Assembly (NCBI GenBank): GCA_017391905.1
Contig: JAFOWX010000108.1
Coordinates: forward strand, 1 to 45,848
DNA length: 45,848 nt
Source of the DNA: Paludibacteraceae bacterium
GTDB taxonomy: Bacteria; Bacteroidota; Bacteroidia; Bacteroidales; Paludibacteraceae
Direction: 5' to 3'
How positions within the stretch are numbered: position 1 is the first letter of the stretch; every line of letters starts with the position of its first letter. The notes below the pieces were generated by a model, which had not been told where the DNA came from, made no database searches, and was given only the letters and a program-made list of their open reading frames with translations. Shown in pieces: positions 13,888 through 21,766 of this stretch. Position numbers and translations under genes: made by a program.

Positions 13888-15141
13888 TTAATCAAACTTC
13901 ATTGCTTTTGCGGGGCTTATTTTGGCAATGATGTGCGACGGAAGCAGCATCATGCAAAGCGTAATAAACGCCACGCCTGCGTTTAGCAACAGCCATGCAG
14001 TAAGGCTAAGCTCAATGGGTACCGTATCAACAAAATAAATGGTAGGGTCTAATGCAATAATACCTCCGTAGTATTGTGCCAAACACAATACCAACGCAAT
14101 GGCATTGCCCCATAGCATGCCTTTCCCAATTAGGTAAGCCGATTGGTATAGAAAGATTTTACGAATAGTCCAGTTGTCTGCTCCCATAGACTTTAGCGTG
14201 CCTATCAGTTGGCTCTTTTCCAATATAAGGATAAGTAGTCCCGATGTCATGGTAAAGCCCGAAACAATCATCATAAGCGTTAAAATAACCACAATGTTGG
14301 TGTCCAAGAGGGCTAACCAACTAAATATTTGTGGTTGCAGTTCCATGGCCGTGCGTGTGTAGTACGGGTTGTTGTTGGTGTCGCTGTAGGTGTATGCGGT
14401 TTGCTGATAAACGTTGTATCCGGTTTCTTCTAATAAATCCAACTCATTTACCTTTAATTCTATACCGCTAACCTGGTTGTCTGTCCATTGGTTAAGTTGT
14501 TGCACGTGTTTGATGTCGCCAACAATAAAACTTTTGTCAAACTCAATCAGACCGGTTCTGTATATGCCTACCACGTTAAATTGCCTTACTCGCACGTTGT
14601 TTTGGATAAAATAGGTAAGCAATTTTTGTCCCACGGTTAGCTGTAGGCTGTTTGCCAAGGTTTCGGATATAATAACCTGGTTACACGTGGTAGAATCGGT
14701 AATAACAGGTAAATCTCCTTCTATTAAGCTGTTGGCAAAAAAGTCCCAGTTGTAATGAGAGTCAACACCTTTTAAAACAACGCCCTGAAATTGGTTGTTT
14801 GTTTTGATAATGGCAGGTTTTATGCCATATTTTTCGGCGTATGTAATGTTGGGAACGGTACGTAAACTGTTTAGCAGACTGTCTGTTACCGTAATGGGTG
14901 GAAGTTCGTAGGTTTGGTTGTTGGTTAGGGCTGTAATTTGAATGTGCGAACCAAAGCCAAATACCTTGCGGCTAATTTCGTTCTTAAACCCCGTTACAAC
15001 AGCTATGGATATAAGCATAACAGCCAAACCTAACGCAATGCCAATAGTGGCAATGCGTACGGCTGGTTTTGATACGTTTTTTCCTTGTTTGGATGCAGGA
15101 TTAAAATGAATGCGTTTTGCTATAAAGTGGGCTAAGCTCAT
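13888..15141 (-). CDS. FtsX-type ABC permease, LolC/LolE-like
   Basis: 417-residue inner-membrane permease of the MacB/FtsX family. One N-terminal helix (about 30-50, ATIGIALGLAVMLISIAVV) precedes a large periplasmic MacB-like core domain (about 60-265). Three C-terminal helices follow (about 275-305, 325-355, 375-405) with SQLIGTLKSMGADNWTIRKIFLYQ, the coupling region shared with LolE. This layout matches lipoprotein-releasing system permeases, which extract outer-membrane lipoproteins with the LolD ATPase; no ATPase gene is adjacent. Its start overlaps the aminotransferase stop by 1 bp, so translation is coupled. Other MacB-type roles are possible. Confidence 0.82.
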   Translation of the reverse strand: MSLAHFIAKRIHFNPASKQGKNVSKPAVRIATIGIALGLAVMLISIAVVTGFKNEISRKVFGFGSHIQITALTNNQTYELPPITVTDSLLNSLRTVPNITYAEKYGIKPAIIKTNNQFQGVVLKGVDSHYNWDFFANSLIEGDLPVITDSTTCNQVIISETLANSLQLTVGQKLLTYFIQNNVRVRQFNVVGIYRTGLIEFDKSFIVGDIKHVQQLNQWTDNQVSGIELKVNELDLLEETGYNVYQQTAYTYSDTNNNPYYTRTAMELQPQIFSWLALLDTNIVVILTLMMIVSGFTMTSGLLILILEKSQLIGTLKSMGADNWTIRKIFLYQSAYLIGKGMLWGNAIALVLCLAQYYGGIIALDPTIYFVDTVPIELSLTAWLLLNAGVAFITLCMMLLPSHIIAKISPAKAMKFD

Positions 15142-16343
15142 TATACGTTTGTTCTGCCCGGATATACTTCTAAGGCTTTACGGAGTACAAATAAGGCCTT
15201 GGCCAAATCTTCTTTTTTAAGCACGTATGCCAAACGAACCTCGTTTCTGCCTACGTTGTTCATGGTGTAGAAGCCCGAAGCAGGCGCCATCATCACGGTT
15301 TGACCTTCGTACTCAAAGTCGCTTAACAACCACGCACAGAATTTGTCGCTGTCGTCAATGGGCAAGCGTGCAACGGTGTAAAACGCACCCATAGGAATGG
15401 GCGAATATACGCCTGGAATACGGTTTAATCCGTCAATTAAGTATTTACGGCGTTCTACATACTCGTTGTACATTTCAAGCATGTATTCTTCTTCGGTATC
15501 AATGGATGCCTCGGCAGCAATTTGACCCACCAAAGGAGGACTCAAACGTGCTTGGCAAAATTTCATAACGCTTTCTTTTACTTCTTTGTTTTTGCAAACC
15601 AAAGCACCAATACGAATACCACATTCGCTGTAACGTTTAGAAACCGAGTCAAATAGCACAACGTTTTCTTCAATGCCTTTTAAATGGAAGGCCGAAATAT
15701 AAGGAGCACCGGTATAGCAGAATTCGCGGTAAACCTCGTCCGAGAACAAATACAGGTCGTATTTTTTTACCAAATCGCGAATTTTGTTCATCTCATCTTT
15801 GGTGTACAAATAGCCGGTAGGGTTGTTGGGGTTGCAAATTAAGATACCCTTGGTTTTGGGGGTAATAAGCTCTTCAAATTTTTCAATGGGAGGTAGGGCA
15901 AAACCATCTTCAATGCTGGAAACAATGGGTTTGATAACCGCTCCGGCACTAATGGCAAACGCTGTATAGTTGGCGTATGCAGGTTCGGGTACAATGATTT
16001 CGTCGCCTGGGTCTAAGCAGGCCATAAACGCAAAGTTTACGGCTTCAGAACCACCGGTGGTAACGATGATATCGCTTTCGTCCACCTCAATTTTAAAGCG
16101 TTTGTAGTATTCGGCCAATTTTAAGCGCAACGATTTGTAACCGTTACTGGGGCTATACTCTAAAATTTCGCGGTCTATGTTTCTAATCGCTCGCAACGCC
16201 ACTTCGGGAGTTTTTAAATCGGGCTGACCAATGTTTAGGTGGTACACTTTTACCCCACGTTCTTTGGCTTGGTCTGCCAAAGGAACCAACTTTCTAATGG
16301 GCGATTGTGGCATTTGCTGGCCACGTAGCGATGTTTTAGGCAT
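15141..16343 (-). CDS. PLP-dependent class I/II aminotransferase
   Basis: 400-residue fold-type I aminotransferase, AspC/PatA-like. Visible motifs are YHLNIGQPDLKTP (34-46), TTGGSEAVNFAF (cofactor phosphate region, 95-106), NPNNPTGYLY (171-180), the PLP-binding aspartate in YLFSDEVYREF (about D202), and the Schiff-base lysine in FDSVSKRYSECGIRIG (K236). The arginine binding the substrate carboxylate is in RNEVRLAY near the end. The substrate is probably aspartate or another amino acid, not fixed by sequence. The start (MPKTSLRGQQMPQSPIRKL) matches close family members. It has a TATTTTTG -7 box and heads a two-gene operon with the LolE-like permease. Confidence 0.88.
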   Translation of the reverse strand: MPKTSLRGQQMPQSPIRKLVPLADQAKERGVKVYHLNIGQPDLKTPEVALRAIRNIDREILEYSPSNGYKSLRLKLAEYYKRFKIEVDESDIIVTTGGSEAVNFAFMACLDPGDEIIVPEPAYANYTAFAISAGAVIKPIVSSIEDGFALPPIEKFEELITPKTKGILICNPNNPTGYLYTKDEMNKIRDLVKKYDLYLFSDEVYREFCYTGAPYISAFHLKGIEENVVLFDSVSKRYSECGIRIGALVCKNKEVKESVMKFCQARLSPPLVGQIAAEASIDTEEEYMLEMYNEYVERRKYLIDGLNRIPGVYSPIPMGAFYTVARLPIDDSDKFCAWLLSDFEYEGQTVMMAPASGFYTMNNVGRNEVRLAYVLKKEDLAKALFVLRKALEVYPGRTNV

Positions 16344-16374
16344 AAAATGATTCTTTTAAGTCAAATTTAAGGCA

Positions 16375-16382
16375 CAAAAATA
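16375..16382 (-). promoter_or_regulatory. -7 box of aminotransferase operon
   Basis: Minus strand TATTTTTG about 32 nt upstream of the ATG at 16343. No well-spaced TTG was seen. Confidence 0.5.
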
Positions 16383-16393
16383 CAAAAAATAAT

Positions 16394-17317
16394 TCAATTT
16401 TGAAATAGTCTTCCCTGAAAAGCACCTCTTTCTTTTATGCGTGCTTCTAAGCGGTGTACAAACTCGTAGTTTTTAAGTTGCCAATTAGGCGCCAAACGCC
16501 ATTCTGAGGGCGATTGCGATACAAATCGTTCCATGCAAATGTCGGGGCGCAGGCGCTCCATGATATCAATGCACAAATCAATGTACTCGTTGCAAGTAAA
16601 CAGCGGAATGCTGTTGGGGTTGGCTGTAAATTCTTTGGCCAAAGCGGTATTTTTGATAATTTGCAGTTGGTGCAATTTTATCATGTCAATGGGCAAATGT
16701 GCCATTTTATCGGCACTTTCCAATATCCGTTCTCTGTTTTCGCCGGGTAGTCCTACTATTAAATGTGCTGCGGTTAAAATGCCCTTGTTGTGTGCCCTGA
16801 TAATAGCGTCTGCGCCGGTTTCAAAATCGTGTCCGCGGTTAATGCGTTGCAGGGTGTTATTGTGGGTGCTTTCTATGCCCAATTCGAGCAAAATAAAATG
16901 CTTTTGGCTCAGCTCTGCCAATAAATCTAACACAGGTTCCGGAACGCAGTCGGGGCGGGTGCCAATGGATAGGCCAACCACGCCCGGGGTTTGCAACGCT
17001 TCGTTGTAATAATTGCGTAACACATCCGCCGGGGCGTATGTGTTGCTGTAAGACTGAAAATACACAATAAATTGTTTGTATTCAGGCTTGTGCGAAAAGA
17101 ATTTTAGTCCGTTTTGTATCTGCTCTGTAATGCTGTTTCCTTGCAGGCAATACGAGGGGCTAAACGACTGATTGTTACAAAAAGTACAGCCTCCAACGCT
17201 TATTTTTCCGTCGCGGTTAGGGCACGAAAAGCCCGGATTCACCGATATTTTTTGCACTCTTTCGGCAAAAAAACGACGCATAAAAGCAGGGTAGGTTAAA
17301 TAGGGTGTCTGGTTCAT
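16394..17317 (-). CDS. yhcC: TIGR01212-family radical SAM protein (YhcC-like)
   Basis: 307-residue radical S-adenosylmethionine protein. The iron-sulfur cysteines are in GFSCPNRDGKISVGGCTFC, the long-spaced cluster motif typical of TIGR01212/YhcC rather than the usual CxxxCxxC. Further motifs are FQSYSNTYAP, GLSIGTRPDCVPEPVLDLL, LELGIESTHNNTLQRINRGHD, and HLIVGLPGENRERIL of the Elp3-like fold. The biochemical reaction of this family is not well defined. A well-spaced promoter precedes it (17322-17351), divergent from the DUF4301 operon. Confidence 0.87.
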   Translation of the reverse strand: MNQTPYLTYPAFMRRFFAERVQKISVNPGFSCPNRDGKISVGGCTFCNNQSFSPSYCLQGNSITEQIQNGLKFFSHKPEYKQFIVYFQSYSNTYAPADVLRNYYNEALQTPGVVGLSIGTRPDCVPEPVLDLLAELSQKHFILLELGIESTHNNTLQRINRGHDFETGADAIIRAHNKGILTAAHLIVGLPGENRERILESADKMAHLPIDMIKLHQLQIIKNTALAKEFTANPNSIPLFTCNEYIDLCIDIMERLRPDICMERFVSQSPSEWRLAPNWQLKNYEFVHRLEARIKERGAFQGRLFQN

Positions 17318-17321
17318 GCTA

Positions 17322-17351
17322 CAAAAGTATAGATTTTACCTAAATTGTCAA
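17322..17351 (-). promoter_or_regulatory. Promoter of TIGR01212 gene
   Basis: Minus strand TTG (17351-17349) and TACTTTTG (17329-17322) with a 19-nt spacer, ending 4 bp before the start codon. The message should be leaderless or nearly so. Confidence 0.7.
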
Positions 17352-17376
17352 AAATCAAAATAAATATGCATAAATA

Positions 17377-17408
17377 TTGGTTTTATTGTATAATATTTGT
17401 TATATTTG
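17377..17408 (+). promoter_or_regulatory. Promoter of DUF4301-glgB-GGGPS operon
   Basis: TTG (17377-17379) and TATATTTG (17401-17408) with a 21-nt spacer, 20 bp before the ATG at 17429. Its position decides the start of the DUF4301 gene. Confidence 0.72.
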
Positions 17409-17428
17409 CTCTATTAAAAGCTAATAAG

Positions 17429-19015
17429 ATGAATCTATCTGCCGACGATTTAGAATTACTTCGCTCAAAAGGTATTGATTGTGAAGATGTTAATAAGCAA
17501 ATAGCCTTGCTTAGCACCGGTGTTCCGCAACCTCAATTGTTGCGTGCAGTATCGGTAGGCGATGGCATTAAGCTTATCGAAGAGAAAAAAATAGCCGAAT
17601 ACGTGGCTATTTGGGATGCTTATTTAAGCCGAGCTAAACGCGAGGTTACTCATTTTATTCCTGCTTCGGGCGAATCTAATCGCTTTTTAAGGGATTTGAA
17701 AGCCTTTTTGGATGCCGATTACGATACCCCTCAAACCAACTTTGAGAAAAACTTTTTCAAACACCTGCCCAGTTTTGCCTTCTTTACCGAGCTAAACAAA
17801 TGTTGTTTGGAAAAAACAGGGCAGGATGTAGAAGATTTGTTGGAGGTTGGACATTACAAAACCGTGGTGCGCATTATGTTGATGCCCGAAGGGTTGAATT
17901 ACCAAGCGCTTCCTACTGCGTTGTTTAAGTTCCACACCGATCAATCGCATCGCTTGCAAAAGTTTTTGCCCAAGAAATTGGCAAAATATTATAGTTCGTT
18001 CGAAGATATTAGAACACCCCTGCAAGAAAACTTGTACGAAAGCGCCATGATTTCGGGCGTAAAAGGCAATGTGCTAAACATTTGCTACACCGTACAACCA
18101 CAATACAGAGATATTATCCGCGATTATTTGCGCGATTTTAAACTACCTGTCGAAAAGAAAATGGGCGTTTCGCTTGCCATTACCTTGCCCCAACAAACAG
18201 ACGAAACTTGTGCGGTGGTGCTAACGCAAGACAACAAACTTTTCCGCGACGAAAACGGCCAATTGGTATTGACGCAACAAGGACACGGCTCTTTATTGCC
18301 TATTCTTAATACGTTAAAAGGCAACGTTATCTTTATTAAAAACATAGACAACGCTACGCCCGACCCGCTTAAAAAATTAAGCGTTCGCTATAAAAAATTA
18401 TTGGCAGGCATAATGGTGGATACGCAAAAGAAAATAAACCGTTATTTGCGTATGTTGGAAAAAGACGATATGCCCGACGATAAACTCATTGAGATTATCC
18501 ACTTTGTAGAAAACCACTTAAACGTAAAACGTCCCAATATTTTGCGTTTGGAACGTACCGAGCAAATAGCGTACCTTATTTCTAAGCTAAACAGACCTTT
18601 GCGTGTGTGCGGTGTAGTTACCAACGAGGACGAACAAGGCGGTGTGCCTTGCTGGGTAAACAGCGCAGACGGCACCCAATCGTTGCAATTTGTGGAATAC
18701 CACCAAGTGGCAGGAAACCCCGAATTAACCAAACTCTTTAACGCCAGTACACATTTCAACCCGGTTGATATGGTTTGTTATGTGAACGATTATAAAGGCA
18801 GACGTTTTGATTTTACGCAGTTTGCCGACCAAGATGCGTACATGATTTTAAACAAAGAAGTAAATGGTACGCCAATCAAACAACTGGAAATGCCTGGTTT
18901 GTGGAACGGTGGCATGGCAAATTGGAACACCTTGTTAATAGAGGTGCCCATTAAAACCTTTAACCCCGTAAAAACCATAAACGATTTATTACGTCACGAA
19001 CATCAAAATACCTAA
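17429..19015 (+). CDS. DUF4301 family protein
   Basis: 528-residue cytosolic protein fitting the Bacteroidota DUF4301 family. The segment HFIPASGESNRFLRDLKAF resembles the N-terminal nucleotide-binding loop of sugar-1-phosphate nucleotidyltransferases, and a nucleotide-sugar or related transferase activity has been suggested on such grounds; it is not proven. Other stretches are ALPTALFKFH, TQQGHGSLLPILNTLKGNVIFIKNID and LRVCGVVTNEDEQGGVPCWV near the middle. The frame extends 28 codons further upstream, but that part overlaps the promoter and is very AT-rich; MNLSADDLELLRSKGID at 17429 is preferred. It is first in an operon with the branching enzyme (16 bp) and GGGP synthase. Confidence 0.78.
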   Translation: MNLSADDLELLRSKGIDCEDVNKQIALLSTGVPQPQLLRAVSVGDGIKLIEEKKIAEYVAIWDAYLSRAKREVTHFIPASGESNRFLRDLKAFLDADYDTPQTNFEKNFFKHLPSFAFFTELNKCCLEKTGQDVEDLLEVGHYKTVVRIMLMPEGLNYQALPTALFKFHTDQSHRLQKFLPKKLAKYYSSFEDIRTPLQENLYESAMISGVKGNVLNICYTVQPQYRDIIRDYLRDFKLPVEKKMGVSLAITLPQQTDETCAVVLTQDNKLFRDENGQLVLTQQGHGSLLPILNTLKGNVIFIKNIDNATPDPLKKLSVRYKKLLAGIMVDTQKKINRYLRMLEKDDMPDDKLIEIIHFVENHLNVKRPNILRLERTEQIAYLISKLNRPLRVCGVVTNEDEQGGVPCWVNSADGTQSLQFVEYHQVAGNPELTKLFNASTHFNPVDMVCYVNDYKGRRFDFTQFADQDAYMILNKEVNGTPIKQLEMPGLWNGGMANWNTLLIEVPIKTFNPVKTINDLLRHEHQNT

Positions 19016-19031
19016 ATAAATAACCGATATT

Positions 19032-21056
19032 ATGGACTTGAAACTTATCCAAAATGACAGTTGGTTGGAACCCTATCGTCAAGCAATAGAAGGACGATAC
19101 AACTACGCAATTCAACGCGAGAAAGAATTAACAGGTGGAAAACAAAAGTTGGCCGATTTTGCATCTGGTTACTTGTACTTTGGTTTGCATAAAACCAATG
19201 ACGGATGGGTAATTAGAGAATGGGCGCCCAATGCAACGGAAATTTTCCTAATTGGCGACTGCAACAATTGGCAACGTGATGATAAATACCGTTTAAGACG
19301 TAAAGACAATGGTGTGTACGAAGGTGTGTTCCCAGAAGATGCCTTAAAACATGGTCAATTGTACAAGTTGGTGGTATGCTGGAATGGCGGTTGTGGCGAA
19401 CGTATCCCTGCTTGGTGCCGTCGTGTAGTGCAAGATGACAATACCAAAATTTTCAGTGCACAAGTATGGAATCCAGAAAAAGCATACACGTTTGTTAATA
19501 AAAAGTTCAAACCCAACACAGACCCATTGTTGATTTACGAATGCCACATTGGTATGGCTACCAATCAAGAAAAGGTAGGTACGTATGCAGAATTTACCCG
19601 CGATGTATTGCCTCGTGTTAAAAAAGCTGGTTACAACTGCATTCAAATCATGGCAATTCAAGAACACCCATACTATGGATCGTTTGGTTACCACGTTTCA
19701 AGTTTCTTTGCAGCATCGTCTCGCTTTGGTACTCCAGAAGAGCTAAAAGAGTTGATTGATACCGCACACGGCATGGGTATTGCCGTAATCATGGATATTG
19801 TTCACTCGCACGCTGTAAAAAATGAGGTAGAAGGTTTAGGTCGTTTTGATGGAACTCCTTATCAATATTTCCACGATGGTGGTCGTCGTGAACACCCAGC
19901 ATGGGACTCGCTTTGCTTTGACTACGGCAAAAACGAGGTGTTGCACTTCTTGCTATCTAACTGCAAATATTGGTTGGACGAATTCCAATTTGACGGATTC
20001 CGTTTTGACGGTGTAACCTCTATGCTATACCGCAGCCACGGTTTGGGCGAAGCATTTAGCGGATACGCCGATTACTACAACTTAAACCAAGACGGCGACG
20101 CCATTTGCTACTTAACCTTGGCCAACAAGTTGATTCACCAAGTAAAACCCAATGCCATTACCATTGCCGAAGAAATGAGCGGTATGCCTGGTTTGGCCAG
20201 CAAGTTTGAAGACGGTGGTATGGGCTTTGACTACCGCATGGCTATGGGTATTCCCGATTTGTGGATTAAATACATCAAAGAATACACCGACGAAAACTGG
20301 AAACCAGGTCACTTGTTCTGGGAATTAACCAACCGTCGTCGCGACGAAAAAACCATCAGCTACGCCGAAAGCCACGACCAAGCATTGGTAGGCGACAAAA
20401 CCATTATCTTCCGCCTAATTGATGCCGATATGTACTGGCACATGCAAAAAGGCGATGCTACCTACATGGTGGACCGTGGTTTGGCCTTGCACAAAATGAT
20501 TCGTTTGCTTACCGCAAGTACCATTAACGGTGGTTACCTAAACTTTATGGGTAACGAATTTGGTCACCCAGAATGGATTGACTTCCCACGTGATGGCAAC
20601 GGCTGGTCTTACAAATACGCTCGTCGTCAATGGGAATTGGTGGACAATCCTAACTATTTGTACCAAGGTTTGGGCAAATTTGACGAAGACATGCTTAAAC
20701 TAATTTCGTCCGAAAAGAAATTCCAAGAAATTAACCTATACAAATACTGGGATAATTCTGGCGACCAAGTGTTGGCTTACGGACGCGATGATATCTTGTT
20801 TGTGTTCAACTTCCACCCATACAACTCGTTTACCGATTATGGTATGTTGGTACGCCCAGGCGAATACGAAATGGTATTGAACTCCGATTCGCCCGAATAC
20901 GGTGGCTTTGGCTTGATTGACGAAAAAGTACATCACTTTACCCTTCCTGCCGAAGACGAACCAGAAAAAGGATGGTTACGCTTGTACATTCCATCGCGTA
21001 CTTGCTTTGTGTTGCGTCGCATAGATGGTAAAAAGAAAACCAAAAAGAAAAAATAA
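19032..21056 (+). CDS. glgB: 1,4-alpha-glucan branching enzyme
   Basis: 674-residue GH13 enzyme that introduces alpha-1,6 branches into glycogen. An N-terminal CBM48-like beta-sandwich (about 45-150; WVIREWAPNATEIFLIGDCNNW) precedes the catalytic barrel. The nucleophile is D326 in DGFRFDGVTSM, the acid/base glutamate is in TIAEEMSGMP (about 378-386), and the third acidic residue is D449 in YAESHDQA. IMDIVHSH is conserved region I. The sequence style (FDGFRFDGVTSMLY, MGNEFGHPEWIDFPR) is that of the eukaryote-like GH13_8 group typical of Bacteroidota. It ends in a short lysine-rich tail (KKKTKKKK). GGGP synthase starts 3 bp later. Confidence 0.94.
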   Translation: MDLKLIQNDSWLEPYRQAIEGRYNYAIQREKELTGGKQKLADFASGYLYFGLHKTNDGWVIREWAPNATEIFLIGDCNNWQRDDKYRLRRKDNGVYEGVFPEDALKHGQLYKLVVCWNGGCGERIPAWCRRVVQDDNTKIFSAQVWNPEKAYTFVNKKFKPNTDPLLIYECHIGMATNQEKVGTYAEFTRDVLPRVKKAGYNCIQIMAIQEHPYYGSFGYHVSSFFAASSRFGTPEELKELIDTAHGMGIAVIMDIVHSHAVKNEVEGLGRFDGTPYQYFHDGGRREHPAWDSLCFDYGKNEVLHFLLSNCKYWLDEFQFDGFRFDGVTSMLYRSHGLGEAFSGYADYYNLNQDGDAICYLTLANKLIHQVKPNAITIAEEMSGMPGLASKFEDGGMGFDYRMAMGIPDLWIKYIKEYTDENWKPGHLFWELTNRRRDEKTISYAESHDQALVGDKTIIFRLIDADMYWHMQKGDATYMVDRGLALHKMIRLLTASTINGGYLNFMGNEFGHPEWIDFPRDGNGWSYKYARRQWELVDNPNYLYQGLGKFDEDMLKLISSEKKFQEINLYKYWDNSGDQVLAYGRDDILFVFNFHPYNSFTDYGMLVRPGEYEMVLNSDSPEYGGFGLIDEKVHHFTLPAEDEPEKGWLRLYIPSRTCFVLRRIDGKKKTKKKK

Positions 21057-21058
21057 AC

Positions 21059-21766
21059 ATGACATTTTCCACAAACCATAAACAGTTGGCCATTCTGATT
21101 GACCCTCATAAAGGGGGCAATCAGTTGTCCCAATTGTTGCCCTTGTTGCAAAAGTGGCCACCTCATTACATTTTGGTAGGAGGGAGTATGGTGAGTGACA
21201 CTACTACAACGGTTATCGAAACCATACGCCAGTATGTTTCGGTACCCGTTTTTTTATTTCCCGGCAGTGCGGCGCAATTTTCTCCTGCAGCCGATGCCCT
21301 TATGTATCTTTCGCTTATTTCGGGTCGCAACCCCGATTATCTGATTGGACAGCACGTACAATCTGCCATGCAGGTATATCAAACCAAAATGCCTGTTATT
21401 CCCGTTGGCTATATGTTGGTAGAAAGCGGTTCGCTTACCAGTGTACAATACGTAAGCTGTACGCAACCTATACCTCGTACCAAAAATGACATTGCCGTAG
21501 CAACCGCTTTGGCAGGTCAGTATTTAGGCCAACAGGCCATTTATTTGGAAGGTGGTAGTGGAGCACAACAACCTGTGCCCTTGTCCATGATTACTGCCGT
21601 AAAACAGCACTTATCCATACCTCTTATTGTAGGTGGTGGCATACGTACGCCACAAGCCATGACAGACGCCTTTGCTGCAGGCGCCGATGTGGTGGTGATA
21701 GGAAATGTGTTGGAAGAAAATCCTTCGCTTTATCCGCAATTAGTGCAAAGCCTGGCTTTGTTGTAG
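21059..21766 (+). CDS. Geranylgeranylglyceryl / heptaprenylglyceryl phosphate synthase family
   Basis: 235-residue (beta-alpha)8 barrel prenyltransferase of the GGGPS/PcrB family. It forms an ether bond between sn-glycerol-1-phosphate and a polyprenyl diphosphate, the first step of archaeal-type ether lipids. Signature stretches are AILIDPHKGG (Mg/diphosphate side), ILVGGSMVSD, PVFLFPGSAAQFSPAADALMY, IPVGYMLVESG, YLEGGSGAQ and the phosphate loop IVGGGIRTP. Homologues are known in Bacteroidota, where the product's role is unclear. It starts 3 bp after glgB. Its last 27 bp overlap the convergent exporter gene. Confidence 0.9.
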   Translation: MTFSTNHKQLAILIDPHKGGNQLSQLLPLLQKWPPHYILVGGSMVSDTTTTVIETIRQYVSVPVFLFPGSAAQFSPAADALMYLSLISGRNPDYLIGQHVQSAMQVYQTKMPVIPVGYMLVESGSLTSVQYVSCTQPIPRTKNDIAVATALAGQYLGQQAIYLEGGSGAQQPVPLSMITAVKQHLSIPLIVGGGIRTPQAMTDAFAAGADVVVIGNVLEENPSLYPQLVQSLALL

